A stretch of DNA of 64,000 nucleotides from Thalassovita litoralis (GCF_900182725.1 NZ_FXTO01000015.1:1-64000), one strand, 5' to 3'. Counted from the first letter of the stretch, positions 42,005-51,958 are shown. Translations and numbers: made by a program. Notes: generated by a model not told the origin, from the sequence alone.

Positions 42005-42199
42005 TTAGCCGCCGATGGTGGTGGTGGCGTCAGCGCCATCCAGAGCCGTGGTCATTTCGGTGGTCAGACCCGAGGTCGAGGTTTCCACAGCACTGAATGC
42101 TGCGATGGCCAGACCCACAACCGCTGCGGTCAGCACGACCCAGTCAACCGTTACGGCACCGTCTTCGTCATTGCGGAAGTTCTTGATGAATTTGATCAT
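42005..42199 (-). CDS. Flp-like small pilin, copy A
   Basis: This 64-residue peptide starts at an ATG with GAGGG 9-13 bp before it. It has a basic leader (MIKFIKNFRNDEDG), then AVTVDWVVLTAAVVGLAIAAF, a hydrophobic helix, and a polar tail rich in T and S. The layout is that of type IVb Flp pilins: prepilin cleavage between G14 and A15, with the usual E-Y pair replaced by D-W. Such short pilins assemble into Tad-type fibres, but no tad genes are in the window. A coat protein of a filamentous phage has a similar shape and cannot be ruled out. It is terminated by its own hairpin, so it is likely a separate transcript. Confidence 0.7.
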   Translation of the reverse strand: MIKFIKNFRNDEDGAVTVDWVVLTAAVVGLAIAAFSAVETSTSGLTTEMTTALDGADATTTIGG

Positions 42200-42709
42200 T
42201 GTGATGTCCCTCTTCAGGTTAAGCTTGAACCGCTTTGACACTGACAGGCCCCTCATCTTTTGCCTTACCATCGCGGTATGGAGCTAAGATGACGGCAGAA
42301 TCGGGCGAGAATGAGGAGGGATCTGTGCGTTTTAGAGGAAAATTCCGGACTTTTTTCGCATCAGCTTTCCAGCATGTAAGTGGCAGCGTTCCTGCTAAAT
42401 ACTGGCTTATGCCAACAGCTCAACTGGGTTCTATAAGAGCTGGCGTAAGGATAGGGGGTGACTGACAAATAAACGCTGTAGCGATATCCCACGAACCGTT
42501 GCTTAGGCGATACGAGCGGCTGCCTGATAAAAACCCTGATCTACCGTAACCTTAACCAAGCTGCATTTTGGTCGAAAAAACACGGTCATCCTCAATTTCG
42601 CGCGCAAGGGTGATTCCATCCCTCAAAAGCCTCGCCCTTTTGCAAGTGGTCTTCCTTACCGGCAACTTCACAATCATCACGGAAGGCAAGCTGGCATCGC
42701 TGCAATTCC
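42200..42709. other. gap between the two pilin-like genes
   Basis: No gene is supported. The minus-strand frame 42552..42956 overlaps copy B in another phase. The region must hold the promoter of copy A, but no clear box could be placed. Confidence 0.4.
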
Positions 42710-42895
42710 TCAGTCGCGGGCCTGCACATTTTGAGCCTGTGTTGCGACCACATTTCTGAGAAACCCGTTTGGAGATGTGGTGGCTGTTGCCAAGACAGCA
42801 GCCGTCAGCCCAATAAGGGCGGAGGCGATCACGACCCAGTTCACGGCCACAGCGCCCGATTGGTTGCGACAGAAATGTTTGATAAGGTTTATCAT
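42710..42895 (-). CDS. Flp-like small pilin, copy B
   Basis: This 61-residue peptide parallels copy A: MINLIKHFCRNQSG, then AVAVNWVVIASALIGLTAAVLA and a polar tail ending QARD. The G-A cleavage site and aromatic W are kept, while the residue at the usual glutamate is N. It has a cysteine in the leader and a weaker ribosome site than copy A, and no obvious terminator. The divergence from copy A suggests an older duplication with relaxed constraint, or a minor pilin. The frame is open upstream to 43030, but those residues are unlike a pilin leader. Confidence 0.6.
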   Translation of the reverse strand: MINLIKHFCRNQSGAVAVNWVVIASALIGLTAAVLATATTSPNGFLRNVVATQAQNVQARD

Positions 42896-43382
42896 GGTAA
42901 AATGCAGGTGTCCTAGTTTTGAGGTTGGAACTGACCTCACCATCCGATGCAGGCAAGATTGCGGCAGATTTCGTGCATTTTCTGGCACCGGAAAGGCAGC
43001 TGGGTGCCTGATTTCCAGTTCAAATGACATCTCTCCTAACTTTCGATTCTGAAGGGTTTCCCCTTCAGGGGATGGAGGTTAGGTGCTTTCTGGAAACAAG
43101 TCGGAGATTCATTCGCCATTGTCTCCGGAAGAGGGATGGTTGTCACTTTAAAAGAGGCGAAATGACGTCATTTCTTGCCATAGTTATGCCTTATTCCTTA
43201 GGGTGAGCAGGTGCCAGGATTGCAGTCCAAGTATTCTCAGGCACCACTTTGGTATCAGTTCTGGGTGGGGGCCCAACTTTTTACCGGCAGTGTAACAAGT
43301 TCGGGGGGCGTTGGAATGGTCGCAGATTGCCATGAGAGGTCTGTGATCATTTCCTTCACGTCATCTCGCCACGGTTCGGTGC
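42896..43382. other. gap with a perfect short hairpin
   Basis: No gene is seen. CTGAAGGG (43049..43056) and CCCTTCAG (43061..43068) form an 8-bp stem with loop TTTC. It looks somewhat like the end hairpins of IS200/IS605 elements but shares no longer match with the element at 29054..30795. The promoter for the exopolysaccharide genes starting at 43383 should be here. Confidence 0.35.
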
Positions 43383-46300
43383 ATGATATGGCGGGTTATC
43401 CGAATGGCGCTCGGGGGCTACAGTTTCGTTTTCGATGTGGATGATGAGCATGGTGCCAAGGTGTTTCATGATGGCACCCGGCATCGTGGGAAACGCGTCA
43501 AGCGGCTGACTGTGGCTATTATATGCATCTTTCTGACTTGGTTGATGTTGTTTCTGGACGGCACAATCTCTCTGTCAGGTCTCTGGAACGAAGTTACCCT
43601 GCGCTGGCAATTAAACCGATTGACCGGTTCGGTTGCCCAACCAGCCGCAACGACGGGCTCTCCAGGCCACATTCATGATGCTTTGCCCGTTGCCGCGTTC
43701 ACTGATCGAGGCCCCCATTGCATGCCACAAAGACCGCCAGCCTATGCAGCCATGGCGGGCGAGGCGGGCCACAATCAATATTTCGGCCATATTCCGACAG
43801 CGCTTGAGTGGTCGACCCTTTCCCTGAAGAACAGCTGTGACATGCTGAATGTCCTGATGCCTGACTGGGTTGTTCTGCGTGAGGGGACGCGGAAGATTGA
43901 GATCGATATTGAGGATACCAGCGTCCGAGGGACCGTGGAAGACTATATGGCGCGGGCTGTGCAGCATCCGCAGTTGCTGCCAACCATCACGCTTGAGTTT
44001 GCCTCTGCGCCAGAGTCTTTCGTCCAGCAGATTTTACATTCAGATCAATCGGGGGATCTCAGTCAAAACCTGTCAGCGATATCGACTGGCCTGGAGGCCT
44101 CCGGGCTTTGTTTGGACTTCCGTCAATTGGACGCTCAGGCTCTGAAACAGCTGACCCCGTTTTTAAACAGGTTCAGCGCAAAATTCCGGGCAGATGATCT
44201 GCGCTCGTGTCTGGTTTTGTCCGTCGACCAGAAGATTTGGAGCGATAGGGCCCTGATGGCGTCTTTCAACCATGTCATTCTCAAGGCCTTTCGAGAACCT
44301 TGGGCGGGATCTACACCAGCCCCTCTTGCGGATCCGGCATGGCTGGAAGCGGTTACCCGGGATGCATTGGCCTCGATAGATCCGGATCGGTTGACCATCG
44401 CTCTGGGTAATTTTGCGGTAGAATGGCAGTTACGTGACCCACTGCCAACTCTTCTGCCTTATGGCGAAGCGGTCTCCCGGATTGCTGAAGCCGGCGGCCA
44501 ATTGCGCTTCAGCGCCGAGACGGGGAACAGTTTCAGCAGCTTTCGGGACGATCAAAACCGCAGTCACAAATTATGGCTGATGGATGCGGTTTCTGTGCAT
44601 AATCAGCTTCAGACCCTCAAAGGACTGGGAGTGCGCAACATTGGTATCTGGTCCCTCGGCAAGGAGGATCCGGGCCTCTGGAACGTGTTGGCTGAGCAGT
44701 ATCAGGATCCGGCATCGCTGATGGCTCAGCTTTCGCCAATGAGCTTACCCAATTACATCTCTTACGAAGGGAAAGGGGCCTTTCTGGAGGTTACCTCCGA
44801 AGCGGAACCCGGTTTGCGTTTTGTTTCCTTTGACACTCAAACCGGTTTTGTTCGCGATGTTGAGTATCAGAAACTGCCCAAGCCTTATCGTTTGAAACGA
44901 TATGGTCAGCCAGCTGCGCACAAGCTCGTTCTGACCTTCGACGATGGACCGCATGCGGATTATACCCGGGCTATTCTCGACACTCTGAAAGAGACCCAAA
45001 CGCCGGCAGCTTTCTTCGTAGTGGGCGCGCGCGTTCTGGAAGAGCCCGACTTGTTGAAGCGCATGATTGAGGAAGGGCATGAGGTTGGCTCGCATACATT
45101 TTCCCACCCGCGTATGGATCAGGTCTCTCAGTCCCGGACTGCGCTTGAACACGGGATGATGAGCAAGCTGATTGCAGGCTATTCCGGGCATGAAACGAAA
45201 CTGTATCGAGAACCGTTTCTGCGAGCAGGAGGGCCCATTGAAGCCAGTCGCGTGCGGTCTTTGATGGACGTTCAGGCCCGGGGCGGGATCATTTCCGGTA
45301 TGGATATTGTCCCTAAGGATTGGGAGGGCCTGACCACACAGGAGATCGTTGATTATGTTGTTGGCGAAGTAAAGCGGGGGGCAGGAAATGTTATTTTGCT
45401 CCATGATGGTGGCGAGGATCGCTCCGCATCGGTCGCCGCTGTGCCGCTCCTGATCGCAACACTGCGCACGGAGGGTTATGAGTTTACAACATTGGCCGAT
45501 CTGCTCGGAACGACCCACAGTGCCCTGATGCCGGAAACCGGGGGCAGTTGGTTGCTCTTCGACCGGCTTTCTTTTGAGTTCCTGTCAGTGAGTTGGAGCG
45601 GTCTGGAGTGGGTGTTCTGGGCCGTTCTGATTATCGGTGTCGTCCGGATGCTCAGCATTCTGGTGCTGGCGATCATCCGTCAACGCACGCCTCCCCTCAA
45701 AGCCGGATATCATCCGAAGGTAACAGTCGTGATTCCAGCTCATAACGAAGAGAACGTCATCGTGAAATGCGTCCGCAGCGTGCTGGCCAATGATTATGCG
45801 AATTTTGATGTGCTGATCGTTGATGATGGTTCAACCGATGGCACATTCGACCGGCTTTTTGCGACATTCTGCAATACGCCCCGGGTACGTTTGCTGGCGC
45901 AGTTCAATCGCGGTAAATGGGCCGCATTGAACACTGCGATTGCAGCAGTGAAATCTGAAGTCATCGTCTGTATTGATGCGGATACGGAAGTTCGGCCCGA
46001 TGCCATCCGTCATCTTGTGCAACAGTTCAATAATCCGCGCGTCGGTGCCGTGGCTGGCAAGATTGCGGTCGGCAACCGCAAGGGCTTGCTGACCCGACTG
46101 CAAGCGCTCGAATATGTGACATCGCAGAACTTTGATCGTCGGGCCTATGATCTGCTGAATGGTATGTTGGTTGTTCCGGGGGCACTCGGAGCCTGGCGCG
46201 TCGACGCCATTCGCAAGGCCGGGCTCTATTCGCGCGACACAATGACTGAGGATGCCGATCTGACCATCGCGGTCACACGGGCGGGGTATCGGGTCACATA

Positions 46301-46835
46301 TGAAGAGCGTGCTGTCGCTTATACCGAAGCACCCGGCAGCATCCGCCAATTGCTGACACAGAGACTGCGGTGGTCCTTGGGAATGCTGCAATGTGCCTGG
46401 AAACACAAAGGAGCGATCAAGGAGCGCCGCGTGATCGGATTGCTCGCGATTCCCGATCTTGTTATCTTTGGTTACTTATTCCCGTTATTGGCCCCGATTG
46501 CCGATATTTTCGTTGTTATTCTGCTCTATAACGTGCTGGCAGGTGTATGGAGCGGAGAGGTTGGTGTGGCGGTGACCTCCATGCCCACCCATCTGCTTTG
46601 GGCCTATCTGCTTTTGCCGATGCTGGATTTGGCGACAACGGCCTATGCGCTCAAAACAGACCGAGATGAGAGTCTCGGCATGTTGCTGCTGTTCCCATTC
46701 CAGCGCTTCTTCTACCGACAGCTGCTGTATTTTTCCGTCTATCGCTCGTTGTTGCGCGCCCTGACAGGCAGTCTTGCAGAATGGGGACGGATGAAACGGT
46801 TTGGGACGAACGGCATTCTGGTGGAGGCGACATGA
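43383..46835 (+). CDS. three-part exopolysaccharide enzyme: GH18-like, polysaccharide deacetylase, GT2 synthase
   Basis: The 1150-residue membrane protein joins three parts. A membrane helix (about 41-58) leads to a periplasmic GH18-like domain (about 130-480), where GLCLDFRQL (241-249) stands at the active site but has R where the catalytic E belongs. A NodB deacetylase follows (505-705) with TFDD (518-521), HTFSH (571-575), YREPF and ILLHD, all intact. After another helix (743-765) comes a processive GT2 (780-1150) with VDDGSTD (813-819), DAD (865-867), TEDAD (955-959) and QRLRW (993-997), plus C-terminal helices. This recalls PgaB and PgaC joined in one chain, so partly deacetylated poly-N-acetylhexosamine is a likely product. 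The next gene overlaps by 4 bp. Confidence 0.88.
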   Translation: MIWRVIRMALGGYSFVFDVDDEHGAKVFHDGTRHRGKRVKRLTVAIICIFLTWLMLFLDGTISLSGLWNEVTLRWQLNRLTGSVAQPAATTGSPGHIHDALPVAAFTDRGPHCMPQRPPAYAAMAGEAGHNQYFGHIPTALEWSTLSLKNSCDMLNVLMPDWVVLREGTRKIEIDIEDTSVRGTVEDYMARAVQHPQLLPTITLEFASAPESFVQQILHSDQSGDLSQNLSAISTGLEASGLCLDFRQLDAQALKQLTPFLNRFSAKFRADDLRSCLVLSVDQKIWSDRALMASFNHVILKAFREPWAGSTPAPLADPAWLEAVTRDALASIDPDRLTIALGNFAVEWQLRDPLPTLLPYGEAVSRIAEAGGQLRFSAETGNSFSSFRDDQNRSHKLWLMDAVSVHNQLQTLKGLGVRNIGIWSLGKEDPGLWNVLAEQYQDPASLMAQLSPMSLPNYISYEGKGAFLEVTSEAEPGLRFVSFDTQTGFVRDVEYQKLPKPYRLKRYGQPAAHKLVLTFDDGPHADYTRAILDTLKETQTPAAFFVVGARVLEEPDLLKRMIEEGHEVGSHTFSHPRMDQVSQSRTALEHGMMSKLIAGYSGHETKLYREPFLRAGGPIEASRVRSLMDVQARGGIISGMDIVPKDWEGLTTQEIVDYVVGEVKRGAGNVILLHDGGEDRSASVAAVPLLIATLRTEGYEFTTLADLLGTTHSALMPETGGSWLLFDRLSFEFLSVSWSGLEWVFWAVLIIGVVRMLSILVLAIIRQRTPPLKAGYHPKVTVVIPAHNEENVIVKCVRSVLANDYANFDVLIVDDGSTDGTFDRLFATFCNTPRVRLLAQFNRGKWAALNTAIAAVKSEVIVCIDADTEVRPDAIRHLVQQFNNPRVGAVAGKIAVGNRKGLLTRLQALEYVTSQNFDRRAYDLLNGMLVVPGALGAWRVDAIRKAGLYSRDTMTEDADLTIAVTRAGYRVTYEERAVAYTEAPGSIRQLLTQRLRWSLGMLQCAWKHKGAIKERRVIGLLAIPDLVIFGYLFPLLAPIADIFVVILLYNVLAGVWSGEVGVAVTSMPTHLLWAYLLLPMLDLATTAYALKTDRDESLGMLLLFPFQRFFYRQLLYFSVYRSLLRALTGSLAEWGRMKRFGTNGILVEAT

Positions 46836-49357
46836 AGCGGCGTATTTTTCTACTCGGTTCAACAGCGGCCCTGTTTGCGGGGCATATACGCCCTCGCCCG
46901 GCCCACGCAGCCATAGAGACTGCCTCGGTGGCCATTGTGCTTACCGATATTTCTGCTCAGACCGATGCTACGCGGATCAAACGCATTGCAGCCTTTTGTT
47001 TCGACAAAGGACTTTGGCTGACATGCGGTGTTAGGCTACCTGAAAGTGCAGCGGACGCTCAGACACAGGATTACATGAGCTTGCTGCGGGCGCTCGGGGA
47101 TTTTGGAAATGGTCTTGAGCTGGCTGTTCAAATTCCCGATCTCGCACTGCGCCCTGCCTATGCGCAGGCGCGTGTCGCACATGATGCACAAGCACAGCTG
47201 AGCCAACTCCTTGGGCGTCCAGCCTATCTGCAGAGTTTGATCTGTGATGATCAGGACGCGCTGGATGTGCCGACAGGTGTGCGTTCAGCGGGTATTCGTA
47301 ACATATTGCTGCGCCCTGACACTCTTCGCGAAGCGTCTTCAGAAACCTGGCCTAATGGGCTGGTGCGTTTCTTCGGGGGAGAAAACCTGGTGCCTGCTGC
47401 AAGTTTTCGCTTTTCCAAACGGCGGCCGGGGCCAGAGAACCACTACATCTATTATCTTTCGGCGAACACATTTGACCAGATGCCCGAAGCGCAGCTGATG
47501 CAGTGGATGTCCGCTTTTGTCGACGAAATACTGGATCAGGAGCTTGCCGGTGAGTTGGCCCTGATGACGGCCGCCGAATTGCAGATGCGCGGTTATTTCG
47601 AATTTCGCAAACAGATCGCAGTTCGCCTTGTTTTGCCCGAAGCAGCTTTACCCGCCCAGCAGGCGCACAGCAAAGCGGTCCAGGCTCAGTTGGCCAAATA
47701 TGGCATTCCCAGTTTTATAACCTCTGTCGCCAGATCTAAAGACACACAGGATGCGCAGCATTTCTGGGTTCCTCAACCTCCCACTGCAGGTGCCCCTCCC
47801 CCAACAAAGGATGTCACGCCAGTCACATTGATCTGCGAAACCAACATGCCGCTTACCCTGCAGGCCAAGACCGATTTGCCCCTCGGCTCACTCATCTCCT
47901 TTGCGCCAATACAATCCGGAGCCTTTGGGGTTGATGCATGCAGTATTCTGCAGATACCCAGCCTTTCGGGATTAAATGCATCCAAACAAGATATCCGCGC
48001 GGCATTGATCCAGGCCGGCAATGTTGTTCTGGAGATTGATTTGTCGGCTCCTCCGGCTTTGCTGAACGTCGAAAATCTGGTCAAACGGCTGGCATCGCTG
48101 CAACAGGATGTGGCTACGGAATTCGTTAGTCTCGACACTCTGGCAGCCTCCCTGTCGACCGGCAGCACGGTTGAAGCCCGACACCGGAAGACACTCCTGG
48201 CCAGAACCAAAAGTATTGAGACTGCCTCCGGGGTCAGTCAGGCGGAGCGGGCACAATTACTGGAAGATGCCAAGTTGGCCTGGCAGTATTTCGACAAATT
48301 CACCAACCCTCTGACTGGCCTGTGCCCTGCCACTGTGGGGGGGACCTCCGAAGGAGATATTCTGCGTAACGTTACGATGTGGGACGTCGGTAGTCACATC
48401 AATGCATTGGTGGCGGCAACGGAGTTAGGCTTCATCAACAGAAAAATGCTGGAGCGGGCGATGGACCGTATCCTGCCTAATATCGCCGGACGGCGTTCAG
48501 AGGACAGGTTGTTGCCACAGGGCTGGATCCGGACGGATCGCAATAAATGGGGCACCCGGAACTTTGATGGTTCCGATGCCGGTCGTTTGCTATCGTCGCT
48601 GGACAATCTGCGCCGCAAATTTGGCATGGAAGAGCAATTACAGGCTCTGGTTGGATCCTGGGACCTGCCAAAGATCATCCAGAACGGGGAAATCCATTCG
48701 GTTACGGATGGTGTGTTACAATCCATCTACGTTTCGCATTCAGCCCATTATGCTGCCCGGGCTTTTCGGCGCTGGGGATTGAGTGTCAGTTCCCCCTATG
48801 AAACATTCGACAACAGAACCCGGGCGGATGGTGAGATTGCATTGCTGGAAGCTGCCGCCCGGATCGGCCCGATCGGTGCTGAGCCGTTGCTCCTGGAGGC
48901 TATGGAGCAAGGGATGTCTCAGGAGAGCGCCTATCTTGCTGAGGTTTTGTTCCATGCCCAGGTTGAGGAATATGCCGAAACAGGTCGGCTGCTCTGTGTG
49001 TCAGAAACTCCCATCGATCAAAGCCCCTGGTTTATCTATCAGGGTTTGTTGTTGAGCGCTGAAGGCCGTAGATGGGCTTTGGATACGGTCGGGGGGATGC
49101 CGCAATATCAAACCGAGGCTGCCGCTGAGGAATATCTCGCGGTGAGTTCAAAGGCGGCTTATCTTTGGGCGGCTTACCGGCCCGGTGAGTTTGCCGGGCG
49201 ACTGGTGCGACTTGTCCGGGAGAAAGCCAAAACACCGTTTGGCTTCGCCTCCAGCATCAACATCAAAACCCAGCGCGCCACAGAACTTTATTCTGATCTG
49301 AATACCAATGCCGTCATTCTGCAAGCCATTGCATATCGTCTGAAACAGACAGGATAA
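46832..49357 (+). CDS. exported DUF3131 protein
   Basis: The ATG at 46832 overlaps the preceding stop (ATGA), so translation is coupled to the polysaccharide synthase. The 841-residue product begins with KRRIFLLGSTAALFAG, a twin-arginine-like or Sec signal, then AHA. Residues about 25-460 are of uncertain fold, with a polysaccharide-deacetylase-like feel but no catalytic motifs. The C-terminal half (about 475-840) is the DUF3131 all-alpha domain: AWQYFDKFTNPLTGLCP, then MWDVGSHINALVAATELG and NFDGSDAGRLL. The W-D-x-x-S and toroid-like pattern recalls glucoamylase-type folds. It probably processes or binds the polymer in the periplasm. Confidence 0.78.
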   Translation: MKRRIFLLGSTAALFAGHIRPRPAHAAIETASVAIVLTDISAQTDATRIKRIAAFCFDKGLWLTCGVRLPESAADAQTQDYMSLLRALGDFGNGLELAVQIPDLALRPAYAQARVAHDAQAQLSQLLGRPAYLQSLICDDQDALDVPTGVRSAGIRNILLRPDTLREASSETWPNGLVRFFGGENLVPAASFRFSKRRPGPENHYIYYLSANTFDQMPEAQLMQWMSAFVDEILDQELAGELALMTAAELQMRGYFEFRKQIAVRLVLPEAALPAQQAHSKAVQAQLAKYGIPSFITSVARSKDTQDAQHFWVPQPPTAGAPPPTKDVTPVTLICETNMPLTLQAKTDLPLGSLISFAPIQSGAFGVDACSILQIPSLSGLNASKQDIRAALIQAGNVVLEIDLSAPPALLNVENLVKRLASLQQDVATEFVSLDTLAASLSTGSTVEARHRKTLLARTKSIETASGVSQAERAQLLEDAKLAWQYFDKFTNPLTGLCPATVGGTSEGDILRNVTMWDVGSHINALVAATELGFINRKMLERAMDRILPNIAGRRSEDRLLPQGWIRTDRNKWGTRNFDGSDAGRLLSSLDNLRRKFGMEEQLQALVGSWDLPKIIQNGEIHSVTDGVLQSIYVSHSAHYAARAFRRWGLSVSSPYETFDNRTRADGEIALLEAAARIGPIGAEPLLLEAMEQGMSQESAYLAEVLFHAQVEEYAETGRLLCVSETPIDQSPWFIYQGLLLSAEGRRWALDTVGGMPQYQTEAAAEEYLAVSSKAAYLWAAYRPGEFAGRLVRLVREKAKTPFGFASSINIKTQRATELYSDLNTNAVILQAIAYRLKQTG

Positions 49358-49436
49358 ATTGTTATATCTTGTGGCATCAAACCTGTAAGACTGGCAAAAC
49401 AACTCCGACAGTCAGAGTGATCAAGGGGTAGGTGAC

Positions 49437-51353
49437 GTGGTAAAGCAGCATCGGCTGGATATTGACGGGCTGCGCGCCTTTGCTGTTTTTGCTGTCATCA
49501 TCAATCATGCCGATGCCGGAGCCCTTCAGTCGGGCTTTCTGGGCGTGGACATTTTCTTTGTCATTTCCGGCTACGTCATCACGCGATCCTTACTGGGACA
49601 GCCTGACAACTCTCTCAGAAGGTTTTTAACCGGCTTTTATTCCCGACGTTTCAAGCGCCTCATGCCGGCGCTCCTCCTTTGCGTCACAGTGACAGTTGCA
49701 GTGCTGTTTTTGGTGGATCCTGATCCGGCCATTTCATTCCGAACTGGTCTGTTGGCCCTCCTCGGTCTGGGCAATGTATTCTTGTATATCCAGTCTCTGG
49801 ATTACTTTTCAGCCGATATTGCGTTCAACGCTTTTACGCATACGTGGTCGCTGGGGGTGGAGGAACAGTTTTACCTCGTCGCACCTGCTCTCATCTGGTC
49901 CGGGTTGCGTTTGTCGGGTCCCGGCTCCAGACATGTCCTCTTCACCGTAATGGCCACCTTATCCGCCCTGTCGCTGCTGCTGTTTCTGACTTATTGGAAC
50001 CGGCAACCCCTTGCGTCTTTTTACCTGCTCCACACCCGATTGTGGGAACTCGGTGTTGGCGTACTCCTCGCCCTCACCTTGCCCTCAGACAGGGCTGACA
50101 AGACGAAACCTCTGCGCTGGTTTGGTTGGCAGACAGGCATTCTGGTCCTTTTGGTCGGTAGTTTGACGCTTTCTGATATGGATGGCCGATGGCTTATTTT
50201 ACTCGCGGTTTCGGGAACTGCCGGGATCATTGCGGCCCCGGATCGGTCGCGCTTTCTGCACAACAGACCAGCAGTCTATCTGGGTGCCATTTCCTATTCT
50301 CTCTATCTGTGGCACTGGCCTTTGCTGGTCTTCCGTAATCTGTCTCCAGATCATGTCCTGACTTCACCGGAATTTCTGATTGGGTTGTTATTTCTGGCAG
50401 CTACCCTGTCCTATCATTTAGTCGAGCATCCACTGCGCCACAGACCCTGGTGGCCGAACCGCCGCAGTGCGGCAGGCACTATCTGCCTTGGTCTCTGCAT
50501 CGCATTGGGGGCGCTCAGCCTGTGGCAAATCCCAGTGGGTCAACAGCGGAATCTGTCAACGCTGGAACGCCCGACCCTAATGCTGCCGACGGGGCTGCCA
50601 CATGATCCGACCTGTGTCGTTGATGACGGCCGGCGCCCGCTCAGACCAGGAACCTTCACGGATTGCACCTTCCCTCCCCTGGATGGATCAGAAACCCGCA
50701 CAATCTGGGCGATGGGTGATTCCCATATTGGTCATTTCCAAGCATTGCTGGTCGCATTACATGAAGACACCGGAGTTGGTTTCCACCTTGTTGAAACACC
50801 GGGGCAGCTTTTTCCCCCACCGACACATATGACGACCAGTTCCCGGGACATTTTACTCGATCAGATGAAGCGCCATTTGCAACCCGGTGACATTATCTTC
50901 ATCAGCCGTATTTACCTGACCAGAACAGTTGCACCCGCTTTACGGGATGACATCATCCCCGAATGGTTGCCGGTTTTGTCGCAATTCGCGGAAGACATGA
51001 AGAACCGCTCAGTTGAGGTGATCGTGGCCGGTCCTCCTCCGATGTACAACTTTGCCGACATACGGATATGTCAAAGCACGGCTTTCAAAAGCTGCGCTGT
51101 GCCTCGCCGTCACCTGGAACCCGTCATCACCCAAACCGAAGCACTACTGGCACAACTTGCAGAGCAGCATGACAATCTGAAAATCCTGCGGGTGTTCGAT
51201 CAACTCTGCCCCCCGGATAAACCCGTTTGCCTGCCACTCAGGAATGGGTTTTTGACGATGCGGGATCGTGACCACTTGAATGCTTTAGGTGCCTTGCTTC
51301 TGAAAAAAGATTTCATGAAAATTGCGGGTTTGACGACACGACCGTCACACTGA
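49437..51353 (+). CDS. OafA-type acyltransferase with SGNH domain
   Basis: The 638-residue protein starts with a GTG. It has HRLDIDGLRAFAVFAVIINHA (acyltransferase-3 signature with the R and H) and GVDIFFVISGYVIT, and some ten membrane helices to about 375. A periplasmic SGNH domain (about 415-635) carries WAMGDSHIGHF with the catalytic serine, and DRDHLNALG with the C-terminal D-x-x-H. Proteins of this type move acetyl groups onto surface sugars. It lies 80 bp after the DUF3131 gene on the same strand, so it probably decorates the polysaccharide made by the two upstream products. Confidence 0.9.
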   Translation: MVKQHRLDIDGLRAFAVFAVIINHADAGALQSGFLGVDIFFVISGYVITRSLLGQPDNSLRRFLTGFYSRRFKRLMPALLLCVTVTVAVLFLVDPDPAISFRTGLLALLGLGNVFLYIQSLDYFSADIAFNAFTHTWSLGVEEQFYLVAPALIWSGLRLSGPGSRHVLFTVMATLSALSLLLFLTYWNRQPLASFYLLHTRLWELGVGVLLALTLPSDRADKTKPLRWFGWQTGILVLLVGSLTLSDMDGRWLILLAVSGTAGIIAAPDRSRFLHNRPAVYLGAISYSLYLWHWPLLVFRNLSPDHVLTSPEFLIGLLFLAATLSYHLVEHPLRHRPWWPNRRSAAGTICLGLCIALGALSLWQIPVGQQRNLSTLERPTLMLPTGLPHDPTCVVDDGRRPLRPGTFTDCTFPPLDGSETRTIWAMGDSHIGHFQALLVALHEDTGVGFHLVETPGQLFPPPTHMTTSSRDILLDQMKRHLQPGDIIFISRIYLTRTVAPALRDDIIPEWLPVLSQFAEDMKNRSVEVIVAGPPPMYNFADIRICQSTAFKSCAVPRRHLEPVITQTEALLAQLAEQHDNLKILRVFDQLCPPDKPVCLPLRNGFLTMRDRDHLNALGALLLKKDFMKIAGLTTRPSH

Positions 51354-51488
51354 CGTTGCTCAATGCCACCCTTTGGACACAGCTCTGCTACCTAAAGCGA
51401 AGCCACGCGGAAAAGTTTGCCACAGAGCCGGTGGGGATTGATCCAAAGAACTGTGCGCATATATCATGCGCATGAAGGAGATGATCAG

Positions 51489-51725
51489 ATGCAAACTCCA
51501 ACCGTTCCCAAGAAACCCACCAATCTGTCTCTGGACCAGGGCTTGTTAAGCGAGGCCCGGTCCTTCGGGGTAAATCTCTCTCAGGCCGCAGAGGCGGGTT
51601 TGCGACATGCGGTTCAGGATGCAAAGGCGGCGGCATGGAAGCGTGAGAATGCCAAAGCGATTGAATCTTCCAATCAGTGGGTCGAGGAGAACGGCTTACC
51701 TCTAGAGAAATATCGGCCCTTTTGA
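51489..51725 (+). CDS. ccdA: CcdA-family antitoxin
   Basis: This 78-residue product has a basic N-terminal half (PKKPTNLSLDQGLLSEARSFGVNLSQ) of the ribbon-helix-helix type. The C-terminal toxin-binding tail WKRENAKAIESSNQWVEENGLPLEKYRPF is the hallmark of CcdA. It follows a strong ribosome site (GAAGGAGATGATCAG). Its TGA overlaps the ATG of the next gene. It should bind DNA and neutralise CcdB, but its toxin is truncated here, so it may remain as an orphan. Confidence 0.92.
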   Translation: MQTPTVPKKPTNLSLDQGLLSEARSFGVNLSQAAEAGLRHAVQDAKAAAWKRENAKAIESSNQWVEENGLPLEKYRPF

Positions 51726-51958
51726 TGGCGCGCTTTGATATCTATCCCAGTCCGGACGGGGCGGGCTATTTGCTCGATGTTCAGGCCGACCTTCTGGACG
51801 CTCTGAATATCGTCACGGCAAAGATGAATGACATCGACCCGCAGGCATGGTTGGCCGATGTGCTGGCCCAGCTACCGGATATGCCGATCTCGCGCGTGCA
51901 TGAATTGCTGCCTTGGCATTGGAAGGCCGTAACCGAAATGAAGAGGATTGCCGCATGA
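51725..51958 (+). pseudogene. ccdB start fused to an IS66 transposase tail
   Basis: Residues 1-28 (MARFDIYPSPDGAGYLLDVQADLL..) are a clear CcdB N-terminus. From about residue 30 the frame reads TAKMNDIDPQAWLADVLAQ, then MPISRVHELLPWHWK, which is the conserved C-terminal tail of IS66 TnpC transposases. CcdB proteins are about 100 residues and need their C-terminal W-G-x-I-like end to poison gyrase, which is lost here, so toxicity is not expected. The 77-codon chimera keeps its start coupling with ccdA (TGATG) and its stop overlaps the next gene (ATGA), so it is still a translated-looking frame. Confidence 0.85.

Noticed and set aside
43049-43068. Hairpin resembling an IS200/IS605 end
   Set aside because: Only the 8-bp stem resembles such ends. 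No further identity with the ends of the element at 29054..30795 exists.
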